Assembly (NCBI RefSeq): GCF_002104995.1
Contig: NW_024468252.1
Location: 186,001 to 250,000, forward strand
Direction: 5' to 3'
Source: Linderina pennispora
Taxonomy: Eukaryota; Kickxellomycota; Kickxellomycetes; Kickxellales; Kickxellaceae
Length of the DNA: 64,000 nt
The first letter of the stretch is position 1. Every line of letters starts with the position of its first letter. Shown here piece by piece: positions 18,752 through 28,732 of this stretch. The translations under genes and the position numbers were made by a program. Below the pieces are notes generated by a model, which worked only from the letters and a program-made list of their open reading frames with translations, was not told the origin of the DNA and made no database searches.

Positions 18752-19480
18752 TTGGTGATTACCAAATACATTACATGATCGCTGGGTGGTCCCTGAGTCC
18801 AAAAAAATATGTCACTTGAGTTGCCCATATGCACGATGTGCGTTTATCCGCTGTGCCAGATGCATTAAAGGAATGCAGCGCTGTAGCTAGTCACAAGCGA
18901 AAAAAACAATGTCCCTAATGCATCATGGTAATACGTGGTGGTGTGGTTTATATGTGCGCAGCACCGCATTCATTATTTGAGGATCAAAAAAATCAGCACA
19001 TAGTTTCCAGTGCCTGCGGACATTCCCTGGGGATGCGGGGGCTTGGAAAAGGGGGGAAACGGCCAAGGCAAGATTACGTTGGCGCAGCTTGAAAAAGAAT
19101 TGATGAGCTTCTAAGTGCTGCGCCTTGATTTTCCAACACAACCGCATCATTTCAGAAGGGGGAGGGGAAATCAGTGCTGCGCAAGAAAAGAGTGAAATAG
19201 TGGAATCATAACGGTCATTATACAGGGCAGCCACGAAGCAAGCCTTAAGCACTGTGTTATTTGTGAATTCTGGGTAAGGACATCAGGGCAGCCAGCTCAT
19301 CAATGAGACCTGCGAGGTGACATTTCCGCAAGACACTCGCAAGCAAAACCTTGTGCGAATATATGCCCAGAAATCAAGGGGGAAACCGAGTGTTTAAACC
19401 CGCAAGTGCCAGCCTCATTCCCCTCTTCTTTTTGGTTTTTTTTTCTTCTTTCTTCCTTTGTCTTTAAAGTTCACTGGCAA
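18752..19480. other. intergenic, nothing recognised
   Basis: About 730 bp between co-oriented genes. No supportable gene or repeat. A pyrimidine-rich tract (19421-19461) directly precedes the next ATG and is likely its leader. Confidence 0.4.
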
Positions 19481-20941
19481 ATGTCTACCATGTATATTGT
19501 ATCGCCCCTTAAACCGCACGCAGTGCCGATGGGCGACATCCCCACGCACATGTTCACCCGGGCCGCCCACCGGCAGCACACGGAGAAAGTGCTAATTGAC
19601 GCGGAGACCGGGCAGGGATTCACCATCAACGACATCATCCAGACGTCGCAGCAACTGGCACAGGGCCTGGCACATATGGGTCTGGCCAACACAGTCATTG
19701 CGGCGTACGGGCGCGATCCACGCAATGTCTTTGTATACTATGCGGCGCTGCTCTCGGGCAATGCGTTCCAGCTGGTCAGCTGCCGGGAGCAGCTGGAAAT
19801 TAGCCAGGCCAAGCTGGTGTTTGTAGAGGGCAGGCACATGAGTGACCTCGGAACTGCGGCCGAAATCATCGCATTCGACCGGGGGTCCCATGCCTTCCGC
19901 ACCCTCAGCGACCTGCTGGCCAGCGGCATTGGGATTAAGCCCCGGGCTATGGCGCCCGAGGCTGCGGAGAAGGCGCTGGCGATTTTGGCTGGCGGGCAGC
20001 GGCCGGTGATGCTGTCGCACTATGGCGTGCTGGCGGCTCCCGCGGGCTCGGGCCAGGGGGTGGTGGTGGCTGGCATGCCGGGCATCGGCAATATCGCGCA
20101 CCTGCCGCTTCTGGCCGGCTGCACTGTGGTGCAGCTGCGCGAGTGCTCGGCCCTCGCCTGTCTTGCAGCCATCGCCGCACATAACGCAAATGTATTGCTG
20201 GCCACCAACGAGCTTCTGCTGGAGCTCCGCAACGCCCGTAGGCGGGACGGCTGGCTGGAGCTCAGCGGCCGCGCATTCCCCACCGACTGCCTGCAGACGG
20301 TGTTTGTGTGGCAGATGCACGCGCCCGGCTCCTTCAAGCAGCAGATGCAGGAGCTTTTGCGTGCGCGCGTGGTCGAGCTCTACGGGTTTGTCGAGACCGG
20401 GCTGATTGCCGGGCTGATCTCCGAATCCCCGCCGCTTCGGGACTCGGTCGGCGTATTGTGCGCCAACGTCACCGCCCGCATTGTCTGCGACGGCCGGGAC
20501 CTGAAGCCCGGGGAGTATGGCGAGATTTGGGTCAAGACGCCGCGCCTGATGATGGGGTATCTGGGCGGGTCCGCCGGGCTGGTCGACGGGTTCTTCTGCA
20601 CCGGCGATTTCGGCACTGTGACCGAGGACGGCGTGGTGGTGGTGATGGGAAGAGTGGATGACGTCGTCAGGATGGAGGAGCGTCACGTGCCGCCCGTGGA
20701 AATCGAGCGGGCGGTGCGTCAGTGTGCGGGCGTTGCAGACTGCGCGGTGGTGCGGGCAGCAGGACCCGGGCATGACGTGCCGTTTGTGTTTGCTGAGCGC
20801 AGCGCCCCGGCTGCGCAGATCTCTGCAGTGCTGGCAGAACTGGCAGGTGCGTATCCGGGGATCTGCGGGCGGTTTGTGGATATGCTGCCGCGGACTGCCA
20901 CCGGGGCGGTAGCACGCACTGAGCTCGTTTCGATGCTGTAG
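19481..20941 (+). CDS. AMP-binding (acyl-CoA synthetase-like) protein, probable pseudoenzyme
   Basis: A 486-residue member of the ANL superfamily, closest in style to 4-coumarate/acyl-CoA ligases. Recognisable motifs are YGFVETG (A5), GYLGGSAGLVDGFFCTGDFG (A7) and GRVDDVVRMEERHVPPVEIE (A8). Two signature sites are missing. The glycine/threonine phosphate loop is reduced to LAGGQRPVMLSH without its Thr/Ser or Lys. The C-terminal catalytic lysine (normally P-R-T-x-x-G-K) reads PRTATGAVARTEL, with Ala in its place. It is full length and open, so it is an intact but probably non-adenylating protein. The Met at 19481 is chosen because the in-frame codons upstream are a pyrimidine-rich leader. It converges on the TXNL1-type gene, with stops 31 bp apart. 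Confidence 0.8.
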   Translation: MSTMYIVSPLKPHAVPMGDIPTHMFTRAAHRQHTEKVLIDAETGQGFTINDIIQTSQQLAQGLAHMGLANTVIAAYGRDPRNVFVYYAALLSGNAFQLVSCREQLEISQAKLVFVEGRHMSDLGTAAEIIAFDRGSHAFRTLSDLLASGIGIKPRAMAPEAAEKALAILAGGQRPVMLSHYGVLAAPAGSGQGVVVAGMPGIGNIAHLPLLAGCTVVQLRECSALACLAAIAAHNANVLLATNELLLELRNARRRDGWLELSGRAFPTDCLQTVFVWQMHAPGSFKQQMQELLRARVVELYGFVETGLIAGLISESPPLRDSVGVLCANVTARIVCDGRDLKPGEYGEIWVKTPRLMMGYLGGSAGLVDGFFCTGDFGTVTEDGVVVVMGRVDDVVRMEERHVPPVEIERAVRQCAGVADCAVVRAAGPGHDVPFVFAERSAPAAQISAVLAELAGAYPGICGRFVDMLPRTATGAVARTELVSML

Positions 20942-20972
20942 CAGACATTTTTAATTCAATTGCTAGTCAAAC

Positions 20973-21902
20973 CTAATGCTCCTCGCCCTGGCGGATGTCG
21001 CTCATGTTGGCGGTATTGACTGCCGTGCCAATGAACGCCAGCTGCTGGAGTGCCGTGACGTCGCCGCCGCCCAGGTTGTCCTCAATGAACACCGACAGAC
21101 TGTGGACATTCTGGAACCGCACAAACCGCAGCCCCACCACACCGCCCTTTTGGTAAGTCTCCTCAGTCATCTCCACCGCCTGCGTCTCGCTGCCCTGCTC
21201 GGCGTCGTCAAATCCCACGTCGCTGCGGTTAGCAAAACAGCCGCAGGGTACGCGGAGCACGCTCCAACTCGGCGCATTTCAGCATCAGCGAGTGCAGCTT
21301 CACCGGCTGGTTGAACACCACGTGCAGAACCATCTGCTCGTCGACATCGCTTTCCAGCACCGAGTCGTCGGCCTTGAACACGTTGGCCAGCGGGAAGTCG
21401 TCGTTCTGGTTCAGGCACTCGCTCTGCGTCGCAATAACCGTGCTGGTAATGTCGGCGTGGCCGTGTACGCCGTATGCAGACGCTGCCGGCGCCGAGTCCT
21501 GCAGTGCCGCGTCAATGGCCGAAATTATCGCCGGCTTGCTGGCGCCCCGCACCTCGCCCACCTTGCGCCCGCGCCGGAACAGCTGCAGAGTCGGCGTTGC
21601 CGTGATCTGGCACTGTGCCGCCACTTCGCCGAACCGCTGCACGTCCACCTTGTAGAACCCAACCGAGCCGTATGTCTGCGATAGCTCCTCCAGCACCCCG
21701 TCCACGATACGGCATGGCGCACACGTCTGCGAGTAAAAGTCCACCACCACCTAGCAGACAAATAGCCCCCTTTTTAAGTGTTTATCTAATTTCAGGCCTA
21801 AATTATGCCCCGCCCAGCTTGTCTTGTTCTCCTTACCAGCTTGCTCATGGACTCGTTGATAAGTTGCACAAACTGCTCGGCTCTCTCGACATTGACCGCC
21901 AT
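20973..21902 (-). CDS. TXNL1-type thioredoxin + PITH protein (one frameshift)
   Basis: Exon 1 21902-21837 (MAVNVERAEQFVQLINESMSKL), an 86-nt intron (gtaagg...ctgctag), then exon 2 from 21750. The thioredoxin domain has active site CAPC (DFYSQTCAPCRIVDG), followed by ATPTLQLFRRG. A PITH (proteasome-interacting) domain runs to the C-terminus (LRFVRFQNVHSLSVFIED ... AFIGTAVNTANM). The family binds the 26S proteasome lid. The frame breaks once inside the PITH domain, at an AAAA run (21234-21237; TTTT on the coding strand) just before an in-frame TAA at 21229. Removing one base would give a normal 280-residue protein. Either a consensus indel or a true recent lesion. Confidence 0.88.
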
Positions 21903-22034
21903 TGCTTCTATTTTGCTGGATATATGAGATATTGTTAAAAAAAAAAAAAACGCCAGTGTTGCTAAGAGACGCATGCAAAGGAAACGGCAATGACGCGTGC
22001 AAAGCCTCATCAGTGGTGATCTGATCAGCAAAAT

Positions 22035-22892
22035 TTACTCCTCGACATAGACCAGAAAGTCGCGGCGGCCAAACACGCGCTCGGCCAGCGCCCGGCCATC
22101 GTCGGTCGGCTGCGTAAACGCCAGCTGATCCAGACCCACTGGACATCCATAGACAAACCGCATCGCCACAGCCCTGACCATCTGCACACCCACGCCTCGC
22201 CGCCGCTCCCCAGGCACCACCCAAATCCGACTGATCCCGCACACGACCCGGATAAACCCACCCTGACACTCACTCAGCCCAGGCACCAGCCGCCTGGCCT
22301 TGTCAATGCGCTCGGCCAAAATGCACCCGCACACCCGACCTTTGTCAATGAACAAAAACACCTTGCGCTCACCCAGCACATCCACTTTGCACGCACCCAG
22401 GTGCTCGTTGGCTAGGTTCAGAATGGCCAGCGCCCGCTTAACTATGCGCTGGGGGCTGTGCGCGTCGACAATCTGGACAGAGCCGTTTGCACAGACTATG
22501 CTTTCGCAGTCGTCGTGCCAGAGCAGCGCCTTGTCCTGCCGCCTCTGCCACGCCCGGTGGAACTTTTTGTGCAGATGCTCGTCGTCCGTGCGTCCACGCT
22601 GGTACGCCATGCCGCATTGCTTGCAGGGTTCTGCCGTCAGCTGCTTCTGCCCGAAATCCAGGAACGTCTGGGTTTTCTTGCGAACCACCACCGCCTCTAT
22701 GCCCGGGGCCTTGCTGGCTGATGTGCTGGTGGCCATTGAATCAAGCAATGTAATGTGCGTGCGCCGCTTTTTGCTTGCCGCCTGGTCGCTGCGCGTTGTC
22801 CATGCCATGGCTGGCCTTCGTGCCGTTTGTGTGCCGTACGTTACTTTGACTCGGGCTCGCTTTGGCGCATGCGTCGTTGTCTCCGAGCTCAT
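22035..22892 (-). CDS. ECO1: Eco1/ESCO cohesin N-acetyltransferase
   Basis: A 285-residue homologue of Eco1/Ctf7, which acetylates Smc3 during S phase to establish sister chromatid cohesion. The order of parts is diagnostic. A basic N-terminus comes first. A PCNA-interacting-like peptide (KTQTFLDFGQKQ) follows around residue 75. A C2H2 zinc finger (CKQCGMAY...HLHKKFH) spans about residues 91-112. A C-terminal GNAT domain holds the acetyl-CoA loop RIWVVPGERRRGVGVQMVRA. The last strand (AERVFGRRDFLVYVEE) completes the fold. It is a single exon and the first ATG is used. Confidence 0.93.
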   Translation of the reverse strand: MSSETTTHAPKRARVKVTYGTQTARRPAMAWTTRSDQAASKKRRTHITLLDSMATSTSASKAPGIEAVVVRKKTQTFLDFGQKQLTAEPCKQCGMAYQRGRTDDEHLHKKFHRAWQRRQDKALLWHDDCESIVCANGSVQIVDAHSPQRIVKRALAILNLANEHLGACKVDVLGERKVFLFIDKGRVCGCILAERIDKARRLVPGLSECQGGFIRVVCGISRIWVVPGERRRGVGVQMVRAVAMRFVYGCPVGLDQLAFTQPTDDGRALAERVFGRRDFLVYVEE

Positions 22893-23122
22893 TTTCTGCC
22901 TCCCCCTCTCTAGTGAATTTGTACAAGGAAATTAAAGGAAGCTGAAGAAACTCGAAAGAAGTGAGAGACGTAGTGTAGGTAAAATCGATCTGCTATTGCT
23001 AAAAAAAACGCGAAAAGGCAACGGTCTGGTTTCGCGTAATTAGGCTCTGAAGACAATTGCACGTGATCTTATCACCTAGCCTATTTCTTGATCTATCTTC
23101 ATCTTTACCTATATATTTGTGA

Positions 23123-24407
23123 AAAGGGTGGGTTTTTCGTTCTATTTACTTATTCATTTACTACAACCTGAAGGCGAAGACTGTCATATCTGCCGAGGAT
23201 TTCGTTAACTGGAAGGACAGGTCAGAACTGTCGAGCGCAGATTTCGGTGATATAGTTAGATACCATATTTATGATTATCTATTGCATAATGGCGATATCG
23301 AGCTACATGGCGTGCGCAAAATGAATCAAGTAGCGACATACGTGGATACCGAGCTGATGACAGCATACAAGAACAACATTGTGTTGCACTATGGCACTTG
23401 CCTACAGCGGATTCTGGCCAAATTGGTTGATATTCGCAGCCGTAAAAACACACTGCACAGTACAATGGGCAATGTGTCCAAGGCTGAGTTCAATAATGCA
23501 TGTCAAGTGTGTATTTATACACCTGCACAGAAGCTCCACCAGGAAGTTGCCTCTAGGCACCCTGGTCTCAGTGTGCTCACCCCACCGATGCTTGCAATCT
23601 ACAACAAGCTGGCACCAGTCCTTAATGCCTATGATGCCAAGTACAGATTCGCCAAAGACAGCCGATACTATGATGCCAAGGCAAATCCACTTAAGCATCT
23701 GCGTGCATACATTCGCCTATGCCAGCTTATCGAGAATGAGCAGCTTGGCAAATCTCCCCCCTAATGCTTGCCTCTGCGGACATCATGGATTCCAGACCAT
23801 GTGCGCTTGGACAAACAAATAATCAAGCAGGTGTTTGTTTCGAAAACACGCGAGCAGGTTACCAAAATCAATGCAGCAAAGAGGGCAACAACAGAGGCAA
23901 GGAAAGCAGCAGAAAAGGGCGAAAAATTGGCCAAGAAGGCTGCACACGAAGCAGCGAAGATGCCATCAGATGCAACAGAGGCCACTGCAGCAACTACAGC
24001 AGTAGCAGCTGATTCACTTGCTGGTGCATCGGCGGCAGCAGCAGCAGACATTCCGGCATGTTCCCAACCCACGGCCCTACCAGAGATCGAAGAACCCAAC
24101 TGTGAAGTGCCATGGCCTTCTCCGCTGTACAAGCGAGTCATGTAAGCAGGCCATGGCACAATACAGGCGGGCCTATTCGTCTCGGCTCTTGAACCGCGAT
24201 CTCGCAGCAGTTCTAAACTTCAGACTCGTTTTCCAGTCACTCTGTGATTCAGGCAGTATTCCTGAACGGTTCCGTTGCTCTACGGCCATTGCTGCCGATG
24301 CTTCTGGCGCCACTCCGGCAACAAAGAGGCCGCGCAAGAGGCGTGCAGCAGCAGCAGGCGATTCTGTTGCCAGCAGCAGCGAACCAGCGCTGAAGCGCCT
24401 ACGCTGA
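23123..24407 (+). pseudogene. decayed Fanzor-like (eukaryotic TnpB-type) gene
   Basis: One frame is open from 23123 to 24142 except for a TAA at 23762-23764, immediately before CLPLRTSWIPDHVRLDKQI. This matches a conserved Fanzor segment where Gln is usual, so a CAA-to-TAA change fits. The N-terminal part includes NNIVLHYGTCLQRILAKL. After LDKQIIKQVF the frame becomes an Ala/Lys-rich low-complexity stretch, and the RuvC-I and RuvC-II catalytic segments are absent. In the +1 frame (about 24060-24407) the typical C-terminus appears: NPRPYQRSKNPTVKCHGLLRC, a Cys pair, LLNRDLAAVLNFRLVF (RuvC-III Asp), GSIPERFR, and a basic tail (TKRPRKRRAAAA ... LKRLR). No intact nuclease can be made. Family assignment is by motif recall. 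Confidence 0.65.
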
Positions 24408-25517
24408 GCAGGCCACCAAGGTGGGAGATGTCCATGATCGCCATTGCACCAACAACCATCCGATACGTTCAAATGACCGGTTCGCCGTGATGCTCTTATC
24501 GATGTGTCAGCCCATGCTGACTAGCAGCCGAGCCCGCATCGCGAGCAGAGTATTTCTAGTAGGCGAAATAGCGACTAGTCTGCTTCTCACTGTACCAGCA
24601 GATGTAGCAGGTTTACTCCTACAATCCACTGTGTGCACAGGTGGTGCATCCACAGTGCCGGCGTGGTTTCTGCTGTAGACGCCGAATACTTTGTGAATAA
24701 CTAAGCCACTACACAACTCACCAAACAACATCAGTACCTGCGCGTTTGCAGCACATAAAGAGGGCGACTCTAGACTGTCAACTGTGGTGTGGTAGGTCCA
24801 TAATGGAACAAATGTTGCTTGATTTCCTGGCAAAAAAAGTCCACAATGCCACGGTGGAGGTGCCAATGCAGCCATGCACATCTGCGGTGCAGTGCCAAGT
24901 GCCAGTATGGTGGCAAAACTATCAGTTAGCACAACTGCAGGCCTCGCCAACAAGTGATCGGCCGCTAATAAGGTTGATTGTAATGACGGACACTGCAGCT
25001 GCGAAGTATGCTAGAGGCAGAATTGGGTAGCTCCAAAAGAGCTGAACAATGTTACATAGGTCATTGTTGGCTTCAAGCGCGCATATTTCTGCTTGCGCAC
25101 AAAAGAGGTAAATGTTGGAAAAGAGAGCTGCTTTGGCCTATGCTTGTCCTTGCTCTACCTCTATCATTCAATAAGAAGATATGTACTTTTATCGTAATGG
25201 CCATTTATGGACCGCTCTTTTGCGCCAAAAACAATTTGTGTATCCGCGTTCGTGGTCTTATCACTTGGATAGGGATCACTGCGAATTCTGGCTTCATACC
25301 GATGAACTGCAACTATAGTGCATTGCACATGTGCACTACATAATTCTGCTCACACCTCGAAAGCCGTTGGGCACGATTGATGCCAGCACCCTCTGCTTAA
25401 CCAAGCCATGGGCGATGAGTTCCTACACTTCAAGACCCCCGTTTGATGCTTGTCACAGACTATTTCATGCATATCACTACAGGGTTATTGGATTTATAGA
25501 CTTCAGAAAATACAACA
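24408..25517. other. gene-poor stretch downstream of the Fanzor remnant
   Basis: About 1.1 kb. A minus-strand frame of 148 codons (24507-24953) and a plus-strand frame of 94 codons overlap, but neither has a recognisable motif or a convincing start. I see no clear terminal repeat that would delimit the element. Confidence 0.35.
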
Positions 25518-25748
25518 CTATTGGCTTATAGAGTCCAACCGGCGGTGCAGCATCTCGTTCAGCTGGCGCTCCATGGAGAGCTCCTGCTGCAGCCGTCTCT
25601 GTGTATCCTTTGTCGAGGACAAGAGCAGCTCGAATTTAACTTCAATCTGCCCCTCCATGATATCGCGGGCCGGCGAATCCGGGGTTCTTTTCCACTCGGC
25701 GATCAGCTCATGGATGTAGTCAATGTCGGATTGCGAAGGAATCTGCAT
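25518..25748 (-). CDS. small coiled-coil hypothetical protein
   Basis: A 76-residue protein, MQIPSQSDIDYIHELIAEW... to ...RRLDSISQ. The second half (FELLLSSTKDTQRRLQQELS then MERQLNEMLHRR) has a heptad-like pattern and is likely a coiled coil. There is no signal or membrane segment. A TATAAA box at 25846-25851 lies about 100 nt upstream of the ATG. Charged, compact composition suggests a subunit of a larger assembly. I do not recognise the family. Confidence 0.6.
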   Translation of the reverse strand: MQIPSQSDIDYIHELIAEWKRTPDSPARDIMEGQIEVKFELLLSSTKDTQRRLQQELSMERQLNEMLHRRLDSISQ

Positions 25749-25845
25749 GGTCGGTTATTTGCGAATATATGGAATAGCAAAAACTGTGGAAGATGGTCTG
25801 CAGAGTAAAACTATGCTCAGGTGAAGGAGGGGGTCTGTAATATGA

Positions 25846-25851
25846 TTTATA
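25846..25851 (-). promoter_or_regulatory. TATA box of small coiled-coil gene
   Basis: TATAAA on the minus strand, about 100 nt upstream of the ATG at 25748. Confidence 0.45.
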
Positions 25852-25854
25852 TGG

Positions 25855-26722
25855 CAGGTTTATTACACCCAAGGCACCGGTGGAGGTCCCCGAGCACGAA
25901 AAAAACAGGCCCAAAGGTTTGTCGGAACAGAAACACAAACACGGTCAACAAACAAGCTCATGATGAACTTGCCTGAGCCATGTGGGCTCTGTTGGAGAAA
26001 CAAAAAATAAAAGATCTGCTCAGGCATTGCTGAGTATCTTTTTGGAACAGCCAGGTTAGATGTTTTGTGTCGGGGAGAGTAGGCAATTAATGAGCTAATT
26101 TTGGTTGAAGGCGTGGACCTTTACAAAAGGAAACCCTCGGCAATAATGCTCACGATGCCATCTTTTGTCCTAGCGCGCAAGGGGCTGGGCACTGCCTTGG
26201 AGGGATGCGTGCGACAGATCCCGTTGTGGGAAACAGGGAGAGGAGCTGAGCGAAAAGAGAAGTGACAATGGCCGGCAACAGGAGTGAGGAAGAGGCGATG
26301 TTGTGCCAATTCATCGTAATTTCGGGAGGGGGCATTATTGGCAGTTTATGAGCCTGCTGGTTATTGCGAGAAGAAATTACCCTGTATATCCAGCTAGTGG
26401 GTTTCAATGGCTTATCGCTCCAGCTTTACTGAAGCTGCAAGCTTACACGCATAGCGAGCAGTTCTGGACCATGGTTTGGCCCATTAGTTTGATTGACCGG
26501 TGTTTGCCGGATATAGCGAGGGAATGTTGCTGCGGATAGGCTGGGGGTGATTCCAAAAAAAAAAACAGGCAAGCACACGGCGTGCTGGAGGAGCAAAGCC
26601 CAAAATCACACAGCTCGCAACATCGCCATTGCACGCACTTTGATTTCGATTTCGCTTCAGGCAGCTCTTTTCTTTTTCTTTTTCTTTGCCACTCTTGTGT
26701 ATATCTGCTCTCATTTGTACTG
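25855..26722. other. intergenic, nothing recognised
   Basis: Divergent promoter region of about 870 bp. A pyrimidine-rich leader (cttttctttttctttttc, near 26665-26685) precedes the next ATG. No gene is supported. Confidence 0.4.
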
Positions 26723-28591
26723 ATGGAACTGACGTTCTGGAGGGAGTCAATAACGACGTTGCTGGCGACGCTGGAGGGCGCGTTGCTGGGCGACAGCGAT
26801 CAGCACACAGGCAGCAGTTCCATGCATCACGAAACCCGCAAGCACGCACGCTACTCGACCAGCGACACGTTGTCTGATATGGAAATGCCCGGGGAGCCAG
26901 CGAAGCGGCGGCGGAACAGCGGCGACTCGGAGGAGCTGGCGCGGCGGGCGTACAAGAACCGGCGGCTATCGAAGACATTGTCGAGCCAGTTTGCGCGCAG
27001 CCTGTCGATGAGCACCGGGCAGTCTGCGGGCAGCGTGGATGTGGATCACAGTCCGATGCATATGGAGGGGTACGTGTCGCTGTCATCGGTCAGCTCGTGC
27101 TCGTCGCTTTCATCACTGTCGCCGTGGTCGTCGGACGCTGCCTCGACGCCACATTGTGGAATCCTGGACTACTCGGGCATGCAGCGGGCGCTGGCGAATC
27201 CAACTGTGAACCGGACAACGAAGGCGCGGGAGAAAAGCAAAATGGCGGCCAGCGGGGGGCTGCAGCTGGCGTCCAGCATGGAAATGGACAGCAGCGATGG
27301 CGGCATGACGGCGAGTGCTATGGAGTCGAGTGTATGTAGCGAGCTGCGAAACACCTCGATTGCATTCAATGGGGACGTGTTTTCGGTGCTATTCCGTGCG
27401 GCACCCAGGGACCTGGGGCTGGCCAGCCGCGAGGAAGTGGACCGGGTGGTGGAGCAGTGGGCGGAGCAGCAGGCGGACTCGCATGGCTCTGAGACGGCAT
27501 CGCAAATCATTACCGGGCTGCAGGACCGGCTGGCGCAGCTCGAGGCCCGGCTGCCGACGATTCTCCGGCGGCTTTCGTGCGACCACCGGCAGACGCAGCC
27601 GGGGGAGCGGCTGGACGATCTGTACAGAGCGGTCGGCGAAGTAGCGCATATCGGCGGGTGGCTATACCGGCGCCAGTTCCCGTACCTGCCGGCGTTCTTC
27701 CCCAGCCTGACGCCCCAGCTGCCGCTGCTACAGGAGCTGATCCGTCTGTCGCACATCAGCAACGACATGCAGCAGCTTGTCGCCTGGACGCCCAAGTTCA
27801 GCCGCTCGCTGAAGGAAATGTGCAATGAGTATGAGGAGCTAGTGCAGGAGAAGCGCGAGGTATTCGGCGACATGCTGTCGCAGGCGGGGCTAGCATGGAA
27901 GGCCATGGGACTACCGGTGGACAATGGCCTGATCCAGCACACGCAGCAGTGGCTCGAGTCCACAACCGAGCTGTGTCTTGCGCGGATTGCGCGTGCATAT
28001 GAGCGGCGGGCGAACTCTGCAGCGGCCTTTGGCAAAGAGGACATCAGCATTGACGACCTGGCGCTGTGCAGCAGCCAGCTGATCCACTCGGTGCTTGCAT
28101 GCTCGGTGCTGTGCGGCCGCTACCCGGCGGCTCTGGCACCGCATCTGCTGTATGTGCTGGCCGAGTACTCGCACTGGGCGGTCGGCAAGTCGGCAGCACG
28201 TGCCAGCGCATGGCATGGCAAGTCGCTGGACAGCCGCGCCATGCGGTTGATGCGCCAGTGTGAGACGCTGGTCAAGCTTCTGGCGTATGTGCGTGCGACA
28301 CTGGGCGACCGCATGGCTATGGATGCAAAGGCTGGAGACGCAGCTGTTGCAGCGCTGGAGTCGCTGGCTGCGTCGCTGGTGGAATTGAGCTGGTCGCTGG
28401 CCGAGATCTTGGCTGCGTACCGCCAAGACGGCCGCTTTGCGAATCCGTCAGGCACTTTGCTGCTGTTTATTGACTTTGCCGTGCGCTTTGCAAGGCGGGC
28501 GGTTGATTTTGGCGGCAGGTTTGCTGCTGCCCACCAGCGCCTGCATCGGATGCAGGCGTATCTCAAGAGGCTCGAGTCTGCGCTGGCCTAA
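26723..28591 (+). CDS. large helical hypothetical protein with Ser-rich N-terminus
   Basis: A 622-residue single-exon protein I cannot name. Residues ~30-200 are Ser/Arg-rich and disordered, with a bipartite-like basic stretch (EPAKRRRNSGDSEELARRAYKNRR), suggesting a nuclear location. From about residue 210 the sequence is almost entirely alpha-helical, with two blocks: DVFSVLFRAAPRDLGLASRE... and a long C-terminal bundle (LCSSQLIHSVLACSVLCGRY ... LLLFIDFAVRFARRAVDF). The Met at 26723 is preferred because the in-frame codons upstream are a pyrimidine-rich leader. Codon use and GC content match neighbouring genes. Confidence 0.75.
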   Translation: MELTFWRESITTLLATLEGALLGDSDQHTGSSSMHHETRKHARYSTSDTLSDMEMPGEPAKRRRNSGDSEELARRAYKNRRLSKTLSSQFARSLSMSTGQSAGSVDVDHSPMHMEGYVSLSSVSSCSSLSSLSPWSSDAASTPHCGILDYSGMQRALANPTVNRTTKAREKSKMAASGGLQLASSMEMDSSDGGMTASAMESSVCSELRNTSIAFNGDVFSVLFRAAPRDLGLASREEVDRVVEQWAEQQADSHGSETASQIITGLQDRLAQLEARLPTILRRLSCDHRQTQPGERLDDLYRAVGEVAHIGGWLYRRQFPYLPAFFPSLTPQLPLLQELIRLSHISNDMQQLVAWTPKFSRSLKEMCNEYEELVQEKREVFGDMLSQAGLAWKAMGLPVDNGLIQHTQQWLESTTELCLARIARAYERRANSAAAFGKEDISIDDLALCSSQLIHSVLACSVLCGRYPAALAPHLLYVLAEYSHWAVGKSAARASAWHGKSLDSRAMRLMRQCETLVKLLAYVRATLGDRMAMDAKAGDAAVAALESLAASLVELSWSLAEILAAYRQDGRFANPSGTLLLFIDFAVRFARRAVDFGGRFAAAHQRLHRMQAYLKRLESALA

Positions 28592-28703
28592 GCGGATACC
28601 CCAAAACCCTTGCTGTCATCGCCACATACTAAAAAACTGTGGGTGATTTTTTTGTTGCCCCTGCCAAACCACCACTGTTCTATACAATTACCCCCTATCT
28701 GCA

Positions 28704-28710
28704 TATAAAT
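28704..28710 (+). promoter_or_regulatory. TATA box of MED21, very close to ATG
   Basis: TATAAAT only 29 nt upstream of the ATG at 28733, predicting an extremely short 5' leader of a few nucleotides at most if this box is used. Confidence 0.5.
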
Positions 28711-28732
28711 TTTAATCTCATATCACCTTGCA

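Noticed and set aside
19592-20773. Minus-strand frame of 393 codons opposite the acyl-CoA synthetase-like gene
   Set aside because: Antisense shadow in GC-rich sequence; the plus strand carries recognisable motifs.
27169-28050. Minus-strand frame of 293 codons
   Set aside because: Shadow of the 622-residue gene on the plus strand; Ser/Cys/Arg-rich antisense composition.
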